From Bacteroidaceae bacterium (GTDB taxonomy: Bacteria; Bacteroidota; Bacteroidia; Bacteroidales; Bacteroidaceae), in NCBI GenBank assembly GCA_017556585.1, contig JAFYMP010000086.1, forward strand, positions 1 through 64,000: a stretch of DNA of 64,000 nt, read 5' to 3'. This document shows, piece by piece, positions 35,325-45,668 of the stretch (the first letter of the stretch is position 1; each line of letters starts with the position of its first letter). A model generated the notes under the pieces. The model made no database searches. It was not told the DNA's origin and saw nothing but the letters and a program-made list of their open reading frames with translations. Position numbers and translations under genes: made by a program.

Positions 35325-37484
35325 ATGGGCAGATCTTACAAAGGCGGTGTAAAGATGAACCGCAAATATATGATGGAACAGTTGATGGACTATTTTAGAA
35401 ACAATCAGGATAGTTTGTTAAGTGTAAAGAATCTGTATGAAGAACTGCGTCTTAAAACGCACCCAATGAGAAACATTTGTCTTGAATTGGTACTGGATTT
35501 AGTAGATGTAGGTTTTCTTAAAGAGGTTAACGGACGTTTTCAGTTGGCTCAAAAAGATAAATTTATGGAGGGTGTCCTTCAGCGCAGAGTAGGGGGAAAG
35601 AACTACTTTATTCCCGACGATGGCAGTTGCAATGTCTTTATAGCAGAGCGTAACGCCATGGGTGCTACCAACGGTGACAGAGTTAAGATAGTGCAGTATG
35701 CAAAAGCGCCGCTTTCGGGTCCGGAAGGCGAAGTGATAGAGATACTGAAACGTGCAAAAGAGACCTTTGTGGGCACTCTTCAAAAGAACAACGATTGTGC
35801 TTTTGTGGTTACTCCCGACCGTTCCGATAAGGATATATTAGTGCCTTATAGTGCTGTTAAAAAACTGCACAACGGCGATAAAGTTATAGTTAAGGTGGTA
35901 GAATGGCCTACCGAAACAGACCGCAGCCCTATAGGTAAAATAGTTGATGTACTTGGTGCTTCCGGTGAAAACGAAGCGGAAATGCACGCTATACTTGCAG
36001 AATATGGTCTTCCATACAGCTATCCCGAACAGTTGGAACAGGCTGCAAATGCTATTCCTGCAGAGATTCCTGAATATGCTCTTCTTGAAAGAGAAGATTT
36101 CCGCGATGTGGTAACATTCACCATAGATCCACGCGATGCAAAGGACTTTGACGATGCCCTTTCCATTCGCGAAATAGGAAAAGGTCTTTGGGAAGTTGGT
36201 GTCCATATAGCCGATGTAAGCCATTATGTAGAAGAGGGCACAGCCATAGATAAAGAGGCGTTCAAACGTGCTACATCAATCTATCTGGTTGACAGAACCA
36301 TACCTATGTTGCCTGAAAATCTCTGCAACAATCTCTGTTCACTGCGTCCTGATGAAGATAAACTGGCATATTCCGTAATCTTTGAAATGACCGATGCAGC
36401 TGTAGTGAAGAAGTACAGAATAGCACGCACAGTAATTCGCAGTAATCGTCGTTATACATACGAAGAGGCACAGGCCATAATAGAACGTTTCCAACAGGGC
36501 GGTAACGAACCGCTTCCAGGCGATGAATATACTTCTCAGATTTTAGAGTTGGACCGTCTGGCAAAAATCCTGCGCGAGAAACGTTTTGTAGATGGCGCTC
36601 TGGGCTTTGACAGGGTAGAGGTTCGTTTCGATATAGATGAAAAGGGACATCCTATGAGTGTCTATTTCAAAGAATCAAAGGATGCCAATCAGCTGATAGA
36701 AGAGTTTATGCTGCTGGCAAACCGCAGTGTAGCAGAATATATTGGTAAAAAGCAGGATAGAAATCCAAAGACCTTTGTGTATCGTGTTCACGATGTGCCC
36801 GATCCTGACAAATTATCAAACTTGCAACAGTTCATTTCAAAGTTTGGTTACAAAATCAAGGTAACAGGAACAAATGTGGATGTAGCAAAATCCATGAATA
36901 AACTTTTGGCCGATGTTAAGGGCAAAAAAGAGCAGAATCTGGTGGAGATAGTATCCATACGTTCTATGCAGAAGGCTATTTACACTACCGATAACATAGG
37001 TCACTATGGTCTGGCATTCGATTACTACACACATTTTACATCGCCTATACGTCGTTATCCGGATCTGATGGTGCATCGTCTGCTTACCCGTTATCTTTCT
37101 GGTGGTAGAAGCGTGATGAAGGCCAAATGTGAAGAGAACTGCGAACACTGTTCACACATGGAGCAGCTGGCAGAACAGGCAGAACGCGCCAGCATCAAAT
37201 ACAAGCAGGTGGAATATATGGCAGACCGTATGGGACAGGTCTATGATGCTGTTATAAGCGGAGTAACCGAATGGGGTATCTATGCAGAAATAGTAGAAAA
37301 CAAGTGTGAAGGTATGATACCTATCCGTACACTGGCAGGCGATTATTTTGAATTCGATGAAAAGAACTATCGAATAGTCGGCAGAAAGACCAAGCGAACC
37401 TACCGATTGGGCGATCCTGTGCGTGTTCAGGTTGCTAAATGTAATCTGGAACGTAAGCAGATGGATTACGAACTGGTAGAATAG
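35325..37484 (+). CDS. rnr: Ribonuclease R
   Basis: The protein has 719 residues from ATG 35325 (MGRSYKGGVKMNRKYMM). Domain order: N-terminal helix-turn-helix (about 15-75), cold-shock OB folds (about 75-215), RNB catalytic domain with TIDPRDAKDFDDALSI (metal-binding Asp residues) and HFTSPIRRYPDLMVHRLL, and C-terminal S1 domain (about 635-715). It degrades structured RNA 3' to 5'. The promoter at 35258-35292 excludes the upstream start. A bidirectional terminator follows 12 bp after the stop. Confidence 0.96.
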   Translation: MGRSYKGGVKMNRKYMMEQLMDYFRNNQDSLLSVKNLYEELRLKTHPMRNICLELVLDLVDVGFLKEVNGRFQLAQKDKFMEGVLQRRVGGKNYFIPDDGSCNVFIAERNAMGATNGDRVKIVQYAKAPLSGPEGEVIEILKRAKETFVGTLQKNNDCAFVVTPDRSDKDILVPYSAVKKLHNGDKVIVKVVEWPTETDRSPIGKIVDVLGASGENEAEMHAILAEYGLPYSYPEQLEQAANAIPAEIPEYALLEREDFRDVVTFTIDPRDAKDFDDALSIREIGKGLWEVGVHIADVSHYVEEGTAIDKEAFKRATSIYLVDRTIPMLPENLCNNLCSLRPDEDKLAYSVIFEMTDAAVVKKYRIARTVIRSNRRYTYEEAQAIIERFQQGGNEPLPGDEYTSQILELDRLAKILREKRFVDGALGFDRVEVRFDIDEKGHPMSVYFKESKDANQLIEEFMLLANRSVAEYIGKKQDRNPKTFVYRVHDVPDPDKLSNLQQFISKFGYKIKVTGTNVDVAKSMNKLLADVKGKKEQNLVEIVSIRSMQKAIYTTDNIGHYGLAFDYYTHFTSPIRRYPDLMVHRLLTRYLSGGRSVMKAKCEENCEHCSHMEQLAEQAERASIKYKQVEYMADRMGQVYDAVISGVTEWGIYAEIVENKCEGMIPIRTLAGDYFEFDEKNYRIVGRKTKRTYRLGDPVRVQVAKCNLERKQMDYELVE

Positions 37485-37496
37485 TTCACTACAGGC

Positions 37497-37540
37497 AAAA
37501 TAAACTCCAAAAGTGAGAAAAAACTTTTGGGGTTTATTTT
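37497..37540. terminator. Bidirectional intrinsic terminator between convergent genes
   Basis: A 17-bp stem (37497-37513 with 37524-37540, one G-T wobble) has a 10-nt loop. The stem ends are A-rich and T-rich, so it gives a T-run on both strands. It serves rnr (plus) and the glycosyltransferase gene (minus). Confidence 0.9.
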
Positions 37541-37546
37541 GTTTAT

Positions 37547-38674
37547 TTACTCCTCTCCGGCTTTCCTGACAGATTTGGTCATATTGGACCATGCATATTT
37601 TTTCTTCTCAAATAGAAGTCCCTCTCTGAACTCCTCCTGTCTGTTGTTGCCAAAGAAATCCACAATGGCATCTGCTATCTCCCCTTCATCGGGTTCAACC
37701 ACATAACCGGCTTTGCCATTTGGAACAATCTCTGCCAAACCGCCTACGTTGGTAACAATCATCGGCTTTTCAAAATGGTATGCAATCTGTGTTACACCAC
37801 TCTGGGTGGCCGATTTATATGGTTGTACTATTATGTCGGCAGCACCAAAATAGTAGCGTACCTTACTATCGGGTACAAACTCTCTGTGCCATATAACTTC
37901 GCCCTCCAAACCCAACTCTTTTTCTAATTCAAAGTACTTTTCGGCATTGTTATAAAATTCACCTGCCACAATCAGTTTTACACCCATCTGGCGCAGACGG
38001 CTGTCAGCGTATGCTTTCAACATTATATCCAGCCCTTTGTAGTCTCTTATCAAACCAAAGAAGAGCATATATCTGTTGTTGCTGTCCAATCCTAATTCTG
38101 CCAAAGCGTTGCTACGCTCCACATGCTGACCAAAATTGTCATACAGTGGATGACGGCAGAATACGCGTGGCTTAACATTGTCAAACCGGGTAAGGTCATT
38201 CAGTACGGAATCTGACATGGCAACGAAACCATCCACAGATTTACAGAAATAGGATGCAAACATCTTATCACCTATACGGTGTTCGTGCGGAATGATATTG
38301 TGTACTACTGATACCACTCTTGTTTTGCCATTCTTTCCTGCAATGCGTGCAATAGTGCCCAGACATGGGGCCATGAACGGTAGCCAGAAACCTATCACAA
38401 TAAGGTCCGGAGCCAGCTTTTTAAGTTCGCGTCCCACCTTAATCCAGTTGAACGGATTTACAGAATTAACCTTTCTCACAATATTCATACCCTGCGGTGC
38501 AGGCTCTTCTGAATACTGAGTCTTTCCCGGAAACAGGAAAGATGGATACTGCAATGTAAAGGTGTATGTTATCACCTCGTCGTTCTCTTTCTGGAATTCT
38601 CTGGCCAGTCTTTCGTTGAAAAGGGCTATTCCGCCTCTATATGGCCATGCTGTACCTAAAACTACTATTTTCAT
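37547..38674 (-). CDS. Glycosyltransferase family 4-type protein
   Basis: The protein has 375 residues. N-terminal KIVVLGTAWPYRGGIALFNERLAREF is the GT4 acceptor-domain start. The donor domain contains LFFGLIRDYKGLDIMLKAY, FGAADIIVQPYKSATQSGVTQIA and the C-terminal EKPMIVTNVGGLAEIVPNGKAGYVVEPDE, with the EX7E-like region partly changed (QPYKSATQSG). It is a retaining GT-B enzyme for lipid- or protein-linked glycan assembly; donor and acceptor are unknown. It converges on rnr across a shared terminator and is divergent from the YfhO gene. Confidence 0.9.
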   Translation of the reverse strand: MKIVVLGTAWPYRGGIALFNERLAREFQKENDEVITYTFTLQYPSFLFPGKTQYSEEPAPQGMNIVRKVNSVNPFNWIKVGRELKKLAPDLIVIGFWLPFMAPCLGTIARIAGKNGKTRVVSVVHNIIPHEHRIGDKMFASYFCKSVDGFVAMSDSVLNDLTRFDNVKPRVFCRHPLYDNFGQHVERSNALAELGLDSNNRYMLFFGLIRDYKGLDIMLKAYADSRLRQMGVKLIVAGEFYNNAEKYFELEKELGLEGEVIWHREFVPDSKVRYYFGAADIIVQPYKSATQSGVTQIAYHFEKPMIVTNVGGLAEIVPNGKAGYVVEPDEGEIADAIVDFFGNNRQEEFREGLLFEKKKYAWSNMTKSVRKAGEE

Positions 38675-38746
38675 ACTTTTGTAATAAGTTTCATAGCAAA
38701 AGTAACAAATAGAGCTCCTTATAACAAAAGTTTGCGTTAAAAAATG

Positions 38747-38755
38747 TACTTTCGC
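38747..38755 (+). promoter_or_regulatory. -7 element of the YfhO gene
   Basis: TACTTTCGC fits the TAnnTTTGC pattern with one TTCG variant. It overlaps the first ATG of the open frame (38744), so the start is taken at 38783. Confidence 0.5.
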
Positions 38756-38782
38756 ACATTAAAACAGTTTTTAAGTGTGAAT

Positions 38783-41239
38783 ATGGATAAAAAGAAGATA
38801 TTTTCAAAGTATTTGCCATACTTGGTGGCTTTAGTTCTTTTTGCAGTTATTGCGTGTGTATATTGTGCTCCGGAATTTGAAGGAAAGGTAGTTTATGCAG
38901 GCGATACAGTCAATGCAAATTCTGCAGTGCGCGAAAGTGTGCAGTATCGTAAAGATACCGGTAACAACACTTGGTGGACCGGTGCAATGTTCAGCGGAAT
39001 GCCTAACTATCAGATAGGTGGCGGTAGATATGCTTCTGCAGCACTGATGAAACCGTTGAATAAACTGTTCCATCCATCGGCAACACATCTGCATTTGGTA
39101 TTCCTTATGTATTTCTGCTGTTTCTTTGCACTGTTGCGTTCATTCAAAGTAGATAAGTGGCTTAGCATAGTGGGTGCATTAGCTATAGGCTTTTCATCAT
39201 ATTTCTTCATAATAGAGGCAGCAGGACACGCTACAAAGGCATGGAGTATTCCACTTATGTCAGTGGTAGTAGGCGGATTCTTCTTAATATTCAAAAAACA
39301 GTATGCTCTTGGTGCTGCGCTTACCATGATATTTGTATCGGTGGGCTTTTCTCCGCACCCGCAGATGGCATACTACATCTTTATGCTTATAGGAGTGCTG
39401 TTCTGTGCAGAACTCTATATCCATATTAAAGAAAAGCGCTATAAAGACCTGCTTATCTCCACACTGCTTTTTGCAGGATCTGTTGTGGTTGGTATGGGTA
39501 CAGGTATGGCCAATATCTTTGCCAACAGCGAATATATGACAGAGACCATGCGTGGCGGACATTCAGATTTGGTTCAGGTGGCAGAGGGTGAAAAAAAGAG
39601 CGATGGATTGGACATAAAATATGCTACAGACTGGAGCTACGGTATAGATGAATCGCTTACCTTTATGATTCCGGGATTTATGGGAACAGCCTCAGGTTAC
39701 GATGTAGGTACAGATTCTCATCTATACGAAACTCTTGTTAAAAACGGAGTCTCCAAAGCCGATGCAAAGTCGTTCTGTCAGTCTGCTCCTACCTATTGGG
39801 GTGAACAGCCGTTTACCGTAGGTTCAGTATATGCCGGTGCAATAGTATGTTTCCTCTTTGTGCTTGGTCTGCTTATAGTGAAAGGACCATACAAGTGGGC
39901 TCTGCTGGTTGCAACCTTCTTCTCGTTTGCACTTGCATGGGGAAAAAACTGGATGTGGCTTACCGAACTATTCTTTGAATACTTCCCGTTATACAGCAAA
40001 TTCCGTTCTGTTTCATCTATATTGATAGTTGCGGAAGTTACTGTACCACTGTTAGGATTCCTTGCGCTCAAACAGATAATGGATGGCACAATAGACAAGA
40101 AGATTATAAACAAGAACCTCTATATATCGGCAGGTATAACAGGCGGACTCTGCCTGATATTTGCTCTGTTTGGCGGTTCTCTGTTTACATTTACATCTTC
40201 AAACGATGCAAGCATTGCTTCACAACTGCCGGGTTGGGCCTTTTCTGCAATAATAGAAGAACGTTCCATAATGTTCCGTACAGATTCATTCCGTTCGTTC
40301 CTCTTTATTCTGCTTTCTGCTGCCACTGTTTGGCTCTTTACCAACAACCTTATTAAAAAGAGCTGGATGATAGCGGTTCTGGGCATTCTTGTAGTAGCCG
40401 ATATGTGGCCTGTAAACAAACGTTTCCTGAATGATAGCAACTTTGTTACAGCAAAACAGAATCAGAGTGCCTTTGCAATGAAACCATACGAACAGGCTAT
40501 TCTTACCGATAAAGATCCCCATTTCAGAGTGCTGAATCTTACCACAAGCACATTTAACGATGCCCGTACATCATACTATCTGAAATCGATAGGCGGATAC
40601 AGCGCTGCAAAACTGCGTCGTTATCAGGATATTATAGACCAATATCTCTCAAAGATGGATATGGATGTTATTAGTATGCTGAATGCCAAATACTTTATAG
40701 TGACCGATGACGAAGGTAAGGCAGTACCTCAGCGCAATCCATACGCAATGGGTAATGCCTGGTTTGTAGATACTCTGCTGGTTGCCGAAAATGCCAATCA
40801 GGAGTGTGCAGCACTTGGTTCTATCAACCTAAAGACCACTGCGGTACTGGATAAGGAATTTGCAGGTTATGTACAGAACTTTACCCCTGTTCAGGGCAAT
40901 GAAGCACAGATAGCTCTTACATCGTATGCTCCCGATGTACTTACCTACAAATCGGCTTCAACCAAAGCAGGAACAGCAGTATTCTCAGAAATCTACTATC
41001 CGTATGGCTGGAAGGCATATATAGATAACGAACCGGTTGATATTTTCCGTGTGAACTATCTGCTGCGTGCTATCAACATTCCTGCCGGAAATCACGATAT
41101 ACGTTTTGAATTCCGTCCTGACAGTGTACGTAAAGGCGATACCTTGTCACTGATATTTGTGGGAATAATGTATGCGTCAATACTTGCCATGATTGTAGTG
41201 GCAGTAATAAGATGCAGAAAGAATTGTGTAAAAGGGTAG
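38783..41239 (+). CDS. YfhO-family multi-pass membrane protein
   Basis: The protein has 818 residues from ATG 38783 (MDKKKIFSKYLPYLVALVLF). About 12 hydrophobic segments lie in the first 550 residues, followed by an extracytoplasmic domain of about 200 residues and a last TM near the C-terminus. The first periplasmic loop carries YAGDTVNANSAVRESVQYRK and WWTGAMFSGMPNY, the pattern of the YfhO/GT-C-like group. Gram-positive YfhO helps glycosylate lipoteichoic acid; the Bacteroidota version is uncharacterised. Its stop is 2 bp from the convergent ispD stop. Confidence 0.88.
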   Translation: MDKKKIFSKYLPYLVALVLFAVIACVYCAPEFEGKVVYAGDTVNANSAVRESVQYRKDTGNNTWWTGAMFSGMPNYQIGGGRYASAALMKPLNKLFHPSATHLHLVFLMYFCCFFALLRSFKVDKWLSIVGALAIGFSSYFFIIEAAGHATKAWSIPLMSVVVGGFFLIFKKQYALGAALTMIFVSVGFSPHPQMAYYIFMLIGVLFCAELYIHIKEKRYKDLLISTLLFAGSVVVGMGTGMANIFANSEYMTETMRGGHSDLVQVAEGEKKSDGLDIKYATDWSYGIDESLTFMIPGFMGTASGYDVGTDSHLYETLVKNGVSKADAKSFCQSAPTYWGEQPFTVGSVYAGAIVCFLFVLGLLIVKGPYKWALLVATFFSFALAWGKNWMWLTELFFEYFPLYSKFRSVSSILIVAEVTVPLLGFLALKQIMDGTIDKKIINKNLYISAGITGGLCLIFALFGGSLFTFTSSNDASIASQLPGWAFSAIIEERSIMFRTDSFRSFLFILLSAATVWLFTNNLIKKSWMIAVLGILVVADMWPVNKRFLNDSNFVTAKQNQSAFAMKPYEQAILTDKDPHFRVLNLTTSTFNDARTSYYLKSIGGYSAAKLRRYQDIIDQYLSKMDMDVISMLNAKYFIVTDDEGKAVPQRNPYAMGNAWFVDTLLVAENANQECAALGSINLKTTAVLDKEFAGYVQNFTPVQGNEAQIALTSYAPDVLTYKSASTKAGTAVFSEIYYPYGWKAYIDNEPVDIFRVNYLLRAINIPAGNHDIRFEFRPDSVRKGDTLSLIFVGIMYASILAMIVVAVIRCRKNCVKG

Positions 41240-41241
41240 TG

Positions 41242-41946
41242 TTATCTCTTTCTGTTAGAGAGTAACCACTCTATCATAGGAATATCACTTGCAAAAGTGA
41301 GTTTGATGTTTGATGTGTCTCCGGGTACTATACCAACAGGTACCTGGGGCATATATTTTATAACGGTACCGCAATCGTCTGTAGATTTAAAATTGGGATC
41401 CTGCAGGGCTATCTTGTAAGCCTCTTCCAGTACAGAACGTCTGAATGCCTGTGGTGTCTGTTCGCTATATAGAATATCTCTGTTCAGTACGGTATCCATT
41501 GTTTTGCCACTATCGTGCGTCTCCACAATAGTATCGGCAACAGGGATAGCCACATCGGCTGCGGTGTAGCTATCCATTGCCTCTATAGTTCTATCAATAA
41601 TCTCTGTTGTTACCAAAGGACGTGCAGCATCGTGTATAAGCATATTGCAGTCCGGCATATTGCGGTAGATATCTACTGCCGCCAATGTGGAGTGGTAACG
41701 CTCTTTGCCTCCTTGCACTATATGTTTAACCTTTTGCCAGCCTCGCTCTTTGGCTAATGCCTGTACCTTATCTATATATTCTGATGCAACCACTATGGTT
41801 ACCTCTTCTATCTTAGGATGGGCACAGAATGTATCTACAGAATGTTCCAGCACATATTTGCCCGCAAGCATAAGAAACTGCTTGGGAATATCCAGTCCTG
41901 TTCTTGAACCTGAACCGGCTGCCAGTATTACTGCAACATTCTTCAT
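41242..41946 (-). CDS. ispD: 2-C-methyl-D-erythritol 4-phosphate cytidylyltransferase
   Basis: A 234-residue enzyme of the MEP isoprenoid pathway that joins CTP and MEP to give CDP-ME. The nucleotidyltransferase start VILAAGSGSRTGLDIPKQFLMLAGKYVLEHSV and the LIHDAARPLVT block are diagnostic. Later TPQAFRRSVLEEAY and the TDDCGTVI segment fit. It lies 10 bp after metG and converges on the YfhO gene. Confidence 0.95.
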   Translation of the reverse strand: MKNVAVILAAGSGSRTGLDIPKQFLMLAGKYVLEHSVDTFCAHPKIEEVTIVVASEYIDKVQALAKERGWQKVKHIVQGGKERYHSTLAAVDIYRNMPDCNMLIHDAARPLVTTEIIDRTIEAMDSYTAADVAIPVADTIVETHDSGKTMDTVLNRDILYSEQTPQAFRRSVLEEAYKIALQDPNFKSTDDCGTVIKYMPQVPVGIVPGDTSNIKLTFASDIPMIEWLLSNRKR

Positions 41947-41956
41947 AAACAGATTG

Positions 41957-44017
41957 TTAACGTACTTCGCTACCCGGATTAACAGGTTTCTCTACTGTGG
42001 TAACAGCAAGTGTTCCGTCTGCATTCAGTGCACTCAGAATCATTCCCTGGCTCTCTATGCCACGAATTTTTCTTGGTGCCAGATTAGCAATGAAACATAC
42101 CTGCTTACCTACTAAATCCTCCGGATTGTAGTACTGTGCTATACCTGAAAGGATAGTGCGACCACCTAAACCATCGTTTATTTTGAACTGCAAAAGTTTG
42201 TCGGCTTTTGGCACTTTCTGGCACTCTAATACTGTACCAACTCTAATGTCTAACTTCTCAAAATCGGGGAATTCAATGTTTGGAAGTATAGGTGTGGCAG
42301 GCTGGGCTTTTGCCTCTGCCTCTTCGTTTGCCTTTTTAGTAGCAAGCAGTTTATTAACCTGTGCCTCAATAGCTTCGTCTTCAATCTTTTCAAACAGAAG
42401 TTCTGCTTTACCCAATTTATGACCTGCTTTCAACAGTTCTATGCTGCCTAACTGGTTCCAGTCACAACCCTCCATACCAATCATATTACGCAGTTTCTCG
42501 CTGCTGAAAGGCAAGAATGGTTCAAATGCTATAGAGAGGTTGGCAACCAACTGTAGAGCAATATTCAGAATAGTCTCTACGCGGGCCATATCGGTCTTTG
42601 CAAGTTTCCAAGGTTCTGTATCAGCAAGATATTTGTTACCAATGCGAGCCAGATTCATAGCCTCTTTCTGTGCATCGCGGAACTTAAAGTTCTCTAATAG
42701 TGATTCCAACTGCTGTTGAACACCTGCAAACTCTTTAAGTGTCTCTTTATCATACTCTGTCAGTTCACCTGCTGCAGGAACTACGCTGTCAAAATACTTC
42801 TGTGTAAGAACAAGTGCACGGTTTACAAAGTTTCCATAAACAGCCACAAGTTCGTTGTTGTTACGTGCCTGGAAATCTTTCCATGTAAAGTTGTTATCCT
42901 TTGTTTCAGGAGCATTTGCTGTAAGCACATAACGCAGTACATCTGCTTTGCCCGGGAAATCTTCCAGATATTCGTGTACCCAAACAGCCCAGTTTCTGGA
43001 TGTAGAAATCTTATCGTCTTCCAAATTCAGGAATTCGTTGCTTGGAACATTATCAGGAAGAATATAGCTACCATCTGCTTTTAGCATAGATGGGAATACA
43101 ATGCAGTGGAATACTATGTTATCTTTACCTATAAAGTGAACCAGACGTGTATCTTCATCTTTCCACCACTGTTCCCATGTGCCACGTTTAGGATGAGCAT
43201 CGCAGAACTCTTTGGTGTTGCTTATATAGCCTATAGGAGCATCGAACCATACGTAAAGCACTTTGCCCTCTGCACCCTCTACAGGAACAGGAATACCCCA
43301 ATCCAAATCGCGGCTTACGGCACGTGGCTGAAGTCCCATATCAAGCCAGCTCTTGCACTGACCATATACGTTTGGACGCCACTCCTTGTGTCCTTCAAGA
43401 ATCCACTCCTGTAACCACTCCTGATACTGTTCCAGTGGCAGATACCAGTGTGTGGTCTCCTTCATTACAGGCTTGCTTCCGCTTACAGTACTTGTAGGGT
43501 TAATAAGCTCTGTTGGTGAAAGGGCTGTACCGCACTTTTCGCATTGGTCGCCGTATGCCTTATCGTGGTGACAATGAGGACATTCACCGGTTATATATCT
43601 GTCGGCAAGGAACATCTTTGCCTCTTCGTCGTAGTACTGTTCGCTGCTCTTCTGAATAAATTTGCCTGTGTCATACAACTTGCGGAAGAAATCGGCAGCA
43701 AACTGATGATGTATATCGGAACTGGTGCGTCCGTAAATATCGTAAGAAACACCCATCTTCTGGAATGTCTCTTTTATCTGATAGTGATATCTGTCAATAA
43801 CATCCTTCGGTGTAATACCCTCCTTCTTTGCTCTGATGGTAATAGGCACACCATGTTCATCGGAACCGCCAATGAACATTACAGGAATAGATTTCAGACG
43901 TTGATAACGGACATAAATGTCGGCAGGAATATATGCACCTGCCAAATGACCTATGTGCAACGGACCATTTGCGTATGGCAATGCCGATGTAACCAGAATC
44001 CTTTTGTACTCTTTCAT
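41957..44017 (-). CDS. metG: Methionyl-tRNA synthetase
   Basis: The protein has 686 residues from ATG 44017 ([25 protein letters not shown]). The HIGH motif is PLHIGHL, the KMSKS equivalent is KISTSRN, and a zinc-binding knuckle [18 protein letters not shown] lies in the CP insertion. The C-terminal about 110 residues are the Trbp111-like tRNA-binding domain ([24 protein letters not shown]), usual for MetG1. A longer frame begins with a TTG at 44056 that lies inside the -7 element, so it is rejected. Confidence 0.97.
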   Translation of the reverse strand: MKEYKRILVTSALPYANGPLHIGHLAGAYIPADIYVRYQRLKSIPVMFIGGSDEHGVPITIRAKKEGITPKDVIDRYHYQIKETFQKMGVSYDIYGRTSSDIHHQFAADFFRKLYDTGKFIQKSSEQYYDEEAKMFLADRYITGECPHCHHDKAYGDQCEKCGTALSPTELINPTSTVSGSKPVMKETTHWYLPLEQYQEWLQEWILEGHKEWRPNVYGQCKSWLDMGLQPRAVSRDLDWGIPVPVEGAEGKVLYVWFDAPIGYISNTKEFCDAHPKRGTWEQWWKDEDTRLVHFIGKDNIVFHCIVFPSMLKADGSYILPDNVPSNEFLNLEDDKISTSRNWAVWVHEYLEDFPGKADVLRYVLTANAPETKDNNFTWKDFQARNNNELVAVYGNFVNRALVLTQKYFDSVVPAAGELTEYDKETLKEFAGVQQQLESLLENFKFRDAQKEAMNLARIGNKYLADTEPWKLAKTDMARVETILNIALQLVANLSIAFEPFLPFSSEKLRNMIGMEGCDWNQLGSIELLKAGHKLGKAELLFEKIEDEAIEAQVNKLLATKKANEEAEAKAQPATPILPNIEFPDFEKLDIRVGTVLECQKVPKADKLLQFKINDGLGGRTILSGIAQYYNPEDLVGKQVCFIANLAPRKIRGIESQGMILSALNADGTLAVTTVEKPVNPGSEVR

Positions 44018-44052
44018 ATCTTCAGTTTGTATATTTATATCTGTTTTAGATT

Positions 44053-44061
44053 GCAAAGTTA
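44053..44061 (-). promoter_or_regulatory. -7 element of metG
   Basis: On the minus strand TAACTTTGC (44061-44053) is a full match to TAnnTTTGC. The metG ATG at 44017 is about 36 bp downstream. Confidence 0.65.
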
Positions 44062-44086
44062 CATCTTTATATTCAGAGAATTACTT

Positions 44087-45625
44087 TTATGAGCCCCAAT
44101 TTTCTCTATCAAGGCTACGATAACTTATAGCTTCTGCTATATGTTGCGGTTTTATGCTCTCCGAATTATCCATGTCGGCAATAGTTCTTGATACTTTCAA
44201 TATTCTGTCGTATGCTCTGGCAGAGAGGTTCAGTCGCTTCATAGCCTGCCCTAAGATATTTATACTTGCAGGTTCTGCCTTGGCATATAAGTTCAGTAGT
44301 TTTGAATCCATCTGAGCATTGCAATAAATCCCCTTTTCATCGGCAAATCTCCGGCTTTGTATCTCTCTGGTGCGTATCACTCTTGCCCTTATTTTTTCAC
44401 TTGGTTCGCCTTTGTTTTTGGAACTCATATCTTCAAAACTGACAGGCTGAATTTCACAATGCAGATCGAATCTGTCCATAAGAGGTCCGCTTATTTTGTT
44501 CAGATATCTTTCTATGCCGGTCGGGCTGCACTGGCACGCCTTTGTGGGATGGTTGTAGTATCCGCAAGGGCAGGGGTTCATAGATGCCACAAGCATAAAA
44601 GATGCAGGGTATTCCACAGTGTATTTAGCTCTTGAAATAACTATGCTTCTATCTTCTAATGGCTGTCTAAGCACCTCTAATGATGTTTTTGAAAAGTGTG
44701 GCAGTTCATCTAAAAAGAGTATTCCGTTATGAGCTAACGATATTTCACCGGGTTGAGCATTTATGCCACCGCCGGTTAACGCTATACTTGATATGGTATG
44801 ATGCGGATGTCTGAACGGTCTGTTTTTTACCAGCGATACTCCTTGTCCTGTGTATCCTGCAACAGAATGTATTCTTGTGGTTTCCAAACTTTCTGAAAGT
44901 GTAAGTGGAGGCAGAATAGTAGGCAGTGTACGTGCCATCATAGATTTACCACTTCCCGGCGGACCTATCATTATAATGTTATGACCACCTGCCGCAGCTA
45001 CCTCTAATGCTCTTTTTACCGCTTCCTGGCCTTTAATGTCGGAAAAGTCACACCCCATAAACCCGGTGTAATCTTCTTCTTTCTCTAAATAGTGTGGCAT
45101 AGGTGCTATAGCGTCCGGCATATCGTTAAGCAGTGAAACCACCTGGCGCAGATTCTTTACTCCATAAACCTCTATGCCATCTACCACAGCAGCTTCCGCT
45201 GCATTCTGATAGGGTAGAATTACCCCCTTAAAACCGGCCTCTTTGGCTTTAATAGCCATAGAAAGTGCACCTTTTATGGGTTGTAACCCACCATCTAAAC
45301 TCAGTTCTCCCATAATGATATATTCTGTCAGGTGGTTGGGCTTGATAATCTCTGCACCTGTCATAATTCCTACAGCCAAAGGCAAATCGTAGGCAGCACC
45401 CTCCTTGCGTATGTCGGCAGGTGCCATATTTACAATAATCTGGCTTGTGGGGAACTTGTATCCGTTTACTTGTAGGGCTGATACTATACGTTCGTGGCTC
45501 TCCCTGACAGCAACGTCAGGCAGACCTACCAAAAAAAACTTGATACCTCTTGATGTACTAACTTCAATGGTGATAACAAAAGCATCTATTCCTTGAACAG
45601 CTGCTCCAAAAACTTTTATTAACAT
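44087..45625 (-). CDS. YifB/ComM-family AAA+ ATPase (Mg-chelatase-like)
   Basis: The protein has 512 residues. The N-terminal S5/DUF3107-like segment is MLIKVFGAAVQGIDAFVITIEVSTSRGIKFFLVGLPDVAVRES, and the AAA+ core has Walker A IIMIGPPGSGKSMMARTLPTILPPL, Walker B GILFLDELPHF and the zinc-binding ASMNPCPCGYYNHPTKACQC. In naturally competent bacteria ComM promotes branch migration during transformation; elsewhere the role is unclear. It stands upstream of metG in the same direction, with metG having its own promoter. Confidence 0.92.
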   Translation of the reverse strand: MLIKVFGAAVQGIDAFVITIEVSTSRGIKFFLVGLPDVAVRESHERIVSALQVNGYKFPTSQIIVNMAPADIRKEGAAYDLPLAVGIMTGAEIIKPNHLTEYIIMGELSLDGGLQPIKGALSMAIKAKEAGFKGVILPYQNAAEAAVVDGIEVYGVKNLRQVVSLLNDMPDAIAPMPHYLEKEEDYTGFMGCDFSDIKGQEAVKRALEVAAAGGHNIIMIGPPGSGKSMMARTLPTILPPLTLSESLETTRIHSVAGYTGQGVSLVKNRPFRHPHHTISSIALTGGGINAQPGEISLAHNGILFLDELPHFSKTSLEVLRQPLEDRSIVISRAKYTVEYPASFMLVASMNPCPCGYYNHPTKACQCSPTGIERYLNKISGPLMDRFDLHCEIQPVSFEDMSSKNKGEPSEKIRARVIRTREIQSRRFADEKGIYCNAQMDSKLLNLYAKAEPASINILGQAMKRLNLSARAYDRILKVSRTIADMDNSESIKPQHIAEAISYRSLDRENWGS

Positions 45626-45668
45626 GGCTTATGGTATTATTGGTTGTGTTGTTCATATTTGAAAAATA

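Noticed and set aside
44018..44056. TTG-initiated extension of MetRS
   Set aside because: The TTG is part of the TAACTTTGC -7 element.
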